Below are positions 5,076-5,792 of a stretch of 5,792 nt of DNA, piece by piece. The stretch spans positions 1 to 5,792 of the forward strand of contig JANXWU010000457.1 in assembly GCA_025350985.1 (NCBI GenBank), given 5' to 3'. Numbering within the stretch: the first letter of the stretch is position 1; every line of letters starts with the position of its first letter. A program made the translations under genes and the position numbers. The DNA is from Spartobacteria bacterium (lineage in GTDB: Bacteria; Verrucomicrobiota; Verrucomicrobiia; Chthoniobacterales; Chthoniobacteraceae). A model generated the notes under the pieces. It had not been told where the DNA came from, ran no database searches, and worked only from the letters and a program-made list of their open reading frames with translations.

Positions 5076-5167
5076 CACAGTCAACAAAATGGACATGCTT
5101 TGCAGTTGTAAGGGCGCGCCGCTATCACTCGTTACCGTTCCTCTTTATCGTGCAAAGCGAGGGACAA

Positions 5168-5743
5168 ATGATTTATGCGCTTGCGAATTCAAAGGGCGGA
5201 GTAGGGAAGACCACCATCGCGGTTCACCTCGCGGCTTATCTCGCGAAGAAAAAGCGTTCCGTCGTTTTTATCGACGCCGACCCGCAGCAATCTGCCTCAG
5301 CATGGATCAAAGAATTCTCATTTCCCATTCAGTTTGAAACGCTCGTCACGCCGGAGGAGATAATTCGTCGAGTCGCGAAACTCGCGGCTGACGCGAATGA
5401 CATTGTCATTGACGGGCCCGCAGGACTTTCCGAGACGACGCGAGCCATCATGCTCCGCGCCGACAAGGTTTTTCTTCCTTGTGGGCCGTCCATTCTCGAT
5501 CTCCGCGCTGCATCGAAGGCCGTCCAACTTCTTCACGACGCGCAGAAGGCAAGAAAGGGATTGCCGAAGGGCGCATTAGTTCCAAACAAGCTGCAAAAAC
5601 GCGGGCGTTTGAGCCGCGAAATGCTTGATGCCGTTCACAAGCTCAAAATTCCCGTGCTCGCCGGTCTGTCGCTTCGCCAGGCGTTCGCAGACGCGGCAGG
5701 GCAGGCGAAGACCGTTTCGGAAATGGGAATTTTGAGCTTGTGA
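5168..5743 (+). CDS. parA: ParA-family partition ATPase (3' end replaced by a fold-back repeat)
   Basis: A 191-residue frame from ATG 5168, preceded by a good Shine-Dalgarno (GAGG, five bases upstream). It starts [16 protein letters not shown], so the deviant Walker A motif begins at residue 9 with signature Lys9 and Lys14. [12 protein letters not shown] gives the switch aspartates Asp36 and Asp38, and DIVIDGPAG gives Walker B Asp82. There is no N-terminal HTH domain, so it is a small type Ib (ParF-like) ATPase that segregates plasmid copies over the nucleoid with a DNA-binding partner. A longer GTG start at 5150 adds only six residues with no better signal. The normal C-terminal pattern [15 protein letters not shown] is present, but the last five residues (GILSL) and the stop come from the inverted copy beginning at 5725, so the true C-terminus, perhaps 20-30 residues, is missing. 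Confidence 0.88.
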   Translation: MIYALANSKGGVGKTTIAVHLAAYLAKKKRSVVFIDADPQQSASAWIKEFSFPIQFETLVTPEEIIRRVAKLAADANDIVIDGPAGLSETTRAIMLRADKVFLPCGPSILDLRAASKAVQLLHDAQKARKGLPKGALVPNKLQKRGRLSREMLDAVHKLKIPVLAGLSLRQAFADAAGQAKTVSEMGILSL

Positions 5744-5792
5744 ACGGCATCAAGCATTTCGCGGCTCAAACGCCCGCGTTTTTGCAGCTTGT
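5586..5792. repeat. Perfect 68-bp inverted repeat running to the window edge
   Basis: Bases 5725-5792 are the exact reverse complement of 5586-5653, with 71 bases between; the match stops at 5654/5724. The left arm codes for ParA residues ~140-162 in a normal context, while the right arm interrupts ParA near its end and reads to the last base of the window. A perfect inverted copy of coding sequence at a contig end is the usual mark of a fold-back chimera from amplification or assembly, rather than a biological hairpin. Confidence 0.95.

Larger units (their letters stand above)
4633..5167. other. Non-coding replication origin / partition control region
   Basis: These 535 bases between the divergent repA and parA genes hold no convincing gene. 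In order from the repA side: a possible repA promoter with one isolated iteron, a 54-base spacer, five tandem iterons (4741-4846), an AT-rich block (about 4885-4924), a strong imperfect hairpin (4929-4966), a cluster of AAGCCAG repeats (5036-5075), and the parA leader. The layout of iterons beside an AT-rich stretch next to a rep gene is the standard form of an iteron-regulated origin. An exact DnaA box (TTATCCACA) is not seen; TTATCC at 4865-4870 is only a partial match. Confidence 0.7.

Noticed and set aside
5100..5128. Possible parA promoter TTGCAG / TATCAC with 17-base spacing
   Set aside because: Both boxes are poor matches and could arise by chance in this leader.
4939..5337. 132-codon plus-strand open frame across the origin region and the parA start
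   Set aside because: It crosses the hairpin and repeat cluster, overlaps the well-supported parA in another frame and has no recognisable domain.
5586..5792. Covalently closed hairpin telomere of a linear replicon
   Set aside because: The repeat lies within parA coding sequence, has a 71-base unpaired middle and truncates the protein; an artefact explains it more simply.

Overview
The window looks like the junction between a bacterial chromosome and an integrated, plasmid-like mobile element. The likely host is a member of Verrucomicrobiota or a relative, judged only from the general look of the integrase N-terminus and the IS5-type transposase tail, so the taxonomy is tentative. The window starts inside an insertion sequence and ends inside a perfect inverted repeat, so it may be a whole contig whose two ends are both assembly limits.

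Left part (1-843), apparently host DNA: the last 39 codons and right end of an IS5-family element, a HAD-superfamily sugar-phosphate phosphatase gene, and a tRNA-Arg(TCG) gene on the minus strand. Central part (917-3471), accessory: a complete tyrosine recombinase beside the tRNA, a convergent gene for an excisionase-like helix-turn-helix protein, a J-domain-like fragment overlapping the 5' side of that gene, and a two-gene toxin-antitoxin cassette (UPF0175 antitoxin plus PIN-like DUF3368 toxin, overlapping by 4 bases) with a good sigma70-type promoter that would give a leaderless mRNA.

Right part (3479-5792), replication and partition: on the minus strand, an RPA-type plasmid replication initiator followed in the -1 frame by a DnaA domain-I-like protein. 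The two look like one ~384-residue protein split at a run of six A's, by programmed slippage, by mutation or by a homopolymer error. Upstream of repA lies a 535-base non-coding origin region with six 19-bp iterons, an AT-rich block, a strong hairpin and short repeats. Reading away from it is a ParA partition ATPase. The ParA 3' end is replaced by a 68-bp fold-back copy of its own upstream sequence, very probably an assembly or amplification artefact.

Taken together, Int and the candidate excisionase would move the element in and out of a tRNA-linked site, RepA and the iterons would replicate the excised circle, ParA would partition it, and the toxin-antitoxin pair would stabilise it. This joint role is inference from gene content; the individual family calls are mostly strong.
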